Assembly: GCF_000964005.1 (NCBI RefSeq)
Contig: NZ_JXYP01000001.1
Coordinates: forward strand, 1-64,000
From: Williamsia herbipolensis
Lineage (GTDB): Bacteria; Actinomycetota; Actinomycetes; Mycobacteriales; Mycobacteriaceae
DNA: 64,000 nt
Reading direction: 5' to 3'
Shown piece by piece: positions 61,100-64,000 of this stretch. A model generated the notes under the pieces. The model was not told the DNA's origin and searched no databases. It saw nothing but the letters and a program-made list of their open reading frames with translations. Both the position numbers and the translations under genes were made by a program. Each line of letters begins with the position of its first letter. Within the stretch, counting starts at the first letter, position 1.

Positions 61100-61459
61100 A
61101 TGACAGCCACCGGACACACAACTCTCTGGACCCGACGGGTGGGTGCGGCGGCAGCCGTCGCACTCGGCGTGGGTCTGGCCGCGGGGATTCCCGCCGCCAC
61201 CGCCTCGGCCGCCCCGGCGCAGTGCACACCGCAGGCTCGCGCGGCTGCCGTCGCGCAGGCTGCACCGGCGATCGCGGGTGTGCTCGCCCGTCATCCCGAC
61301 CTCGCCGCCGAGCTCGCCCATGTGCGCACCCTGCCGAAGGATCAGCGACGCACCGAGATCCGCGCCTTCCGCAAGACCCACCGCGAGGAGTTCAAAGAAC
61401 TGCATGCGGCCCGCACGCCGATCCGCGACCACCACAGGGAGTGCCGCCCGAAGCGGTGA
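61100..61459 (+). CDS. secreted hemophore-related small protein
   Basis: Protein of 119 residues. A signal peptide of about 38 residues (ending ATASAAP) is followed by a Cys in QCTPQARAAAVAQAAP and FLARHP-like VLARHPDLAAELAHVRTLPK, and a final Cys in HHRECRPKR. This is the layout of the actinobacterial hemophore-related family (Rv0203-like): two Cys and a His-Pro-containing helix. Heme binding is inferred, not shown. GAGGAG lies upstream of the ATG. Confidence 0.6.
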   Translation: MTATGHTTLWTRRVGAAAAVALGVGLAAGIPAATASAAPAQCTPQARAAAVAQAAPAIAGVLARHPDLAAELAHVRTLPKDQRRTEIRAFRKTHREEFKELHAARTPIRDHHRECRPKR

Positions 61460-61470
61460 CACGCCATCGC

Positions 61471-61502
61471 TGTGCCCGGCTGATCACTCTCAGCCGGGCA
61501 CA
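61471..61502. terminator. perfect 13-bp terminator hairpin
   Basis: TGTGCCCGGCTGA at 61471-61483, loop TCACTC, TCAGCCGGGCACA at 61490-61502. It lies between the hemophore-like gene and the convergent glutamate-synthase-like gene and may serve both. Confidence 0.75.
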
Positions 61503-61534
61503 GTGCTGTTCGCGACAGCTCGAACCCGCCGCGG

Positions 61535-63130
61535 TCAGCGGCTGAGCCCGGCCGGGGTGAAGGTGTCCGGATCGGCGAGGAGCCAGTCCTCGGCCCAGCT
61601 CGCCGGGGTGTCGGCGACGAGCTCGCCGGGCTCGAGCCACTCATAGGTCTCCGAATACGCCTGCTGCGACACCGGGCCGAGTCGCTTGCGCAGCATCGAC
61701 GGATGGAGCGTGGCGGGATCGGTGACGCCCATCGACGCCATGATCCGCATCGCCTCGGCGACGGTGGCCTGCTGGTACCGGAACACCCGGTGGCCTTTGT
61801 CGGTGACGTCGAGGGCGCGGGCACGAGCCGGATCCTGCGTCGCCACGCCGACGGGGCAGTGGTTCGTGTGGCACCGCTGCGACTGGATGCAGCCGATCGC
61901 CATCATCATCGCGCGGGCGGAGTTGGTGTAATCGGCTCCCTGGATGAGGCGCTTCACGATGTCGGAACCAGTCGCGACCTTCCCGCTGGCACCGACACGG
62001 ATCCGGTCGCGCAGACCGACACCGACGAGGGCGTTGTGGACGGTCATCAGGCCGTCGGTCAGCGGGAGCCCGACGTGGTCCTCGTACTCCAACGGCGCTG
62101 CGGCCGTGCCGCCCTCGGATCCGTCGACGATGATGAAGTCCGGTGTGACGCTCTCGGCCAGCATCGCCTTGCAGATCGCGAGGAGTTCGACGCGCGACCC
62201 GACACACAGCTTGAACCCGACAGGCTTGCCGTCGGCGAGCTCCCGCATCCGGGCGATGAACTGCACCAGACCGCGGGGGGTGGAGAACTCGGCGTGACCG
62301 GCCGGGCTGACGCACTTCTGGCCCTGCGGGACACCGCGATAGCGGGCTATCTCCGCGGTGACCTTGGCGGCCGGCAGCACCCCGCCGATGCCGGGCTTGG
62401 CACCCTGACTCAGCTTCAGCGACAGGCACTTCACCGCGTCATGCGCGGCCTTCTCCGCGAACTGGGTCGCGTCGAAACGCCCTTCCGACGTCCGGCAGCC
62501 GAAGTAGCCCGACCCGATCTCCCACACCACGTCACCACCACCGAGGTGGTATGGCGTGAGTCCGCCCTCGCCGGTGTCGTGTGCAAAGCCACCGCGGGCG
62601 GCCCCGGAGTTCAACGCCCGCAACGCGTTCCCCGACAGCGACCCGAAGCTCATCGACGACACGTTCAACAGCGACATGTCGTACGGCCGCGTGCAGTCGG
62701 GACCGCCGATCCGCACGCGCGGCGGCTCGTCGGGCGGGTCGACCGGCGCGATCGAGTGGACCAGGTACTCGTACCCGTCGGCGTCGAGATCGCGTTCGGT
62801 GCCGAACGACTGCTCCGCGGCGGTTCCCTTCGCTCGCTCGTAGATCAGGGACCGGACATCGCGGTCGAACGGACGGCCGTCGACGTTGCGTTCGATGAAG
62901 TACTGCTGCAGTTCGGGCCGGACCGCTTCGAGGAGATAGCGCATGTGGCCGAGCACCGGATAGTTGCGCAGTACCGAATGTCGGGTTTGTACGAGATCGT
63001 AGACGCCGACTGCCGCAACGCATCCGAGCACCGCTGCGCCGACGAACCATCCCCACGGGCCGAGAACACCTCCGACCACCGCGCCGACGGTGAGCAGGAC
63101 CAGTGTTCCGACGAGCGCGATGCGGGTCAC
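61535..63130 (-). CDS. FMN-binding glutamate synthase-family protein, membrane-anchored
   Basis: Protein of 531 residues. Two hydrophobic segments at the N-terminus (residues 4-50) anchor it. The rest is the FMN barrel of glutamate synthase: GEGGLTPYHLGGGD, KLSQGAKPGIGG, FIIVDGSEGGTAAAP and CHTNHCPVGVATQDP, whose Cys may bind a cluster. The glutaminase and NADPH parts of a full GOGAT are absent. Such stand-alone proteins (archaeal-type GltB-like) have unclear substrates. The start is GTG at 63130. Confidence 0.82.
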   Translation of the reverse strand: MTRIALVGTLVLLTVGAVVGGVLGPWGWFVGAAVLGCVAAVGVYDLVQTRHSVLRNYPVLGHMRYLLEAVRPELQQYFIERNVDGRPFDRDVRSLIYERAKGTAAEQSFGTERDLDADGYEYLVHSIAPVDPPDEPPRVRIGGPDCTRPYDMSLLNVSSMSFGSLSGNALRALNSGAARGGFAHDTGEGGLTPYHLGGGDVVWEIGSGYFGCRTSEGRFDATQFAEKAAHDAVKCLSLKLSQGAKPGIGGVLPAAKVTAEIARYRGVPQGQKCVSPAGHAEFSTPRGLVQFIARMRELADGKPVGFKLCVGSRVELLAICKAMLAESVTPDFIIVDGSEGGTAAAPLEYEDHVGLPLTDGLMTVHNALVGVGLRDRIRVGASGKVATGSDIVKRLIQGADYTNSARAMMMAIGCIQSQRCHTNHCPVGVATQDPARARALDVTDKGHRVFRYQQATVAEAMRIMASMGVTDPATLHPSMLRKRLGPVSQQAYSETYEWLEPGELVADTPASWAEDWLLADPDTFTPAGLSR

Positions 63131-63244
63131 CCTCGGACGATATCGCGCGCCAGCAGGCAGAGCTGCCCGATGCGGGGGAATCGTGGTGACCGGCGTCGGT
63201 CCGCCCGTCGCCCGGGCCTCGCCGCCGAGAGTTCGAGGACTACG

Positions 63245-64000
63245 TCAGGCCTCCATCACCTTCTCGGTGGGGAGCTCTCCGACCGGGCACTCGGCGACGC
63301 CGATGGTGTCGCGGGTGATCGCCTCGACAGCCCTCTGTGTGGCCTCGGCGTCGGTGACCCAGTTGCGATAGAAATCGAACGGACACTCCGCGACACCCTT
63401 GTCGCCGTCACCGCCGGCGAACACGCCGGTGTAGCCGCGGTGCAGGAGCTTGAACAGGTGGTTCTGCGACTGGTCGTACCGCCGCGCGTCGCGAATCGTC
63501 GACAGCGACAGCTGGGCGTATTGGATCCCGTACTCTTCCTCGCCGCATTCGCCGAGCGTGCGGCCGTCGAACCCGATGATCGAACTGTGGCCGAAGTACG
63601 AGTAGACGCCGTCGAAGCCGGTCGCGTTGGCGACGGCCACGTAGCAGTTGTTCGCCCACGCCATCGCTTTCGCCATCAACACCTGCTGATCCTTGGCCGG
63701 GTACATGTAGCCCTGCGGGCGCACGATCAACTCGGCCCCCTTCATCGCGCAATCCCGCCAGATCTCCGGATAGTTGCCGTCGTCGCAGATGATCAGGGAG
63801 ATCTTCAAGCCTTTCGGGCCGTCGCTGACGTAGGTCTGACCGCCCGGATACCATCCCTCGATCGGCGTCCAGGGCAGTATCTTTCGATACTTCTGCACGA
63901 TCTCGCCCTGATCGTTGATCAACACCAACGTGTTGTACGGCGGCTTGTTCGGATGGTCTTCGTGCCGCTCACCGGTGATCGAGAAGACGCCCCATGTCTT
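63245..64000 (-). CDS. amiE: aliphatic amidase AmiE, N-terminus outside the window
   Basis: The frame is open to the window edge, giving 251 residues of a nitrilase-superfamily amidase; about 95 N-terminal residues, with the catalytic Glu, are missing. [17 protein letters not shown] contains the catalytic Lys, [14 protein letters not shown] the catalytic Cys, and [20 protein letters not shown] matches AmiE closely. It hydrolyses short aliphatic amides to acid and ammonia. The partial state is due to the window edge. Confidence 0.9.
   Translation of the reverse strand, partial: KTWGVFSITGERHEDHPNKPPYNTLVLINDQGEIVQKYRKILPWTPIEGWYPGGQTYVSDGPKGLKISLIICDDGNYPEIWRDCAMKGAELIVRPQGYMYPAKDQQVLMAKAMAWANNCYVAVANATGFDGVYSYFGHSSIIGFDGRTLGECGEEEYGIQYAQLSLSTIRDARRYDQSQNHLFKLLHRGYTGVFAGGDGDKGVAECPFDFYRNWVTDAEATQRAVEAITRDTIGVAECPVGELPTEKVMEA

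Noticed and set aside
1-64000. tRNA, rRNA, CRISPR arrays or origin of replication
   Set aside because: I looked in gene gaps for cloverleaf ends, repeated spacers and DnaA-box clusters and found none; short gaps leave little room. A tRNAscan run could still change this.

Overview
The window is high-G+C DNA from an actinobacterium. The following point to a mycolic-acid actinobacterium (Gordonia, Williamsia, Rhodococcus or Nocardia type; genus not proven): an F420-type nitroreductase, DUF3558 and DUF1023 proteins, several WXG/ESX-type cassettes, a hemophore-like protein, many GTG starts and 4-nt stop/start overlaps. No rRNA, tRNA or CRISPR array was seen.

Left backbone (1-20.9 kb). The window opens inside the 3' end of an IS481-type transposase. 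Housekeeping genes follow: alpha/beta hydrolase, epimerase, F420 nitroreductase, NCS2 permease and acetyltransferase. Next come an ESX-like operon running right to left (4.4-7.0 kb) and a 2-oxoglutarate dioxygenase. A compact five-gene SipW-type export locus (8.4-12.2 kb) alternates exported substrates with two ER-type (Ser/His) signal peptidases; the second peptidase is fused to a substrate-like domain. Lipoproteins, a YbaB-like protein, a sirtuin, a second ESX-like operon (16.3-18.4 kb), an XRE regulator and a SOUL protein complete this part.

Accessory island (about 21-52.3 kb). Base composition drops and nearly every gene looks like DNA defence or DNA modification. The left third has a small unknown protein, a two-gene operon of an unknown helical protein plus an HNH nuclease, a PD-(D/E)XK-like protein, an HNH nuclease with an EVE-like N-terminus, and a DUF2075 helicase-nuclease. 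The rest is a near-complete Dpd (7-deazaguanine in DNA) system. queC-queE-queD make preQ0. The divergent operon dpdC-dpdB1-dpdA-dpdB2 holds the DNA transglycosylase, its DGQQR partner (present twice) and the presumed preQ0-to-ADG converter. An operon on the other strand, dpdE-F-G-H-I-J-K-D, is the restriction arm: SNF2, RecQ-like and DEAD/DEAH helicases, a P-loop ATPase, a phospholipase-D nuclease and unknown subunits. folE is not in the window, so GTP cyclohydrolase I must come from elsewhere in the genome. The island ends in a truncated, frameshifted UvrD-like helicase remnant.

Right backbone (52.3-64 kb). Small membrane proteins, a toxin-antitoxin-like pair whose zeta-type toxin lacks the Walker A lysine, a third ESX-like cassette with a possible effector and membrane partner, msrB-msrA, two secreted small proteins, an FMN-dependent glutamate-synthase-like protein, and the C-terminal three quarters of an aliphatic amidase cut by the window edge.

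All family names were assigned by reading motifs and gene order; no database search was possible.
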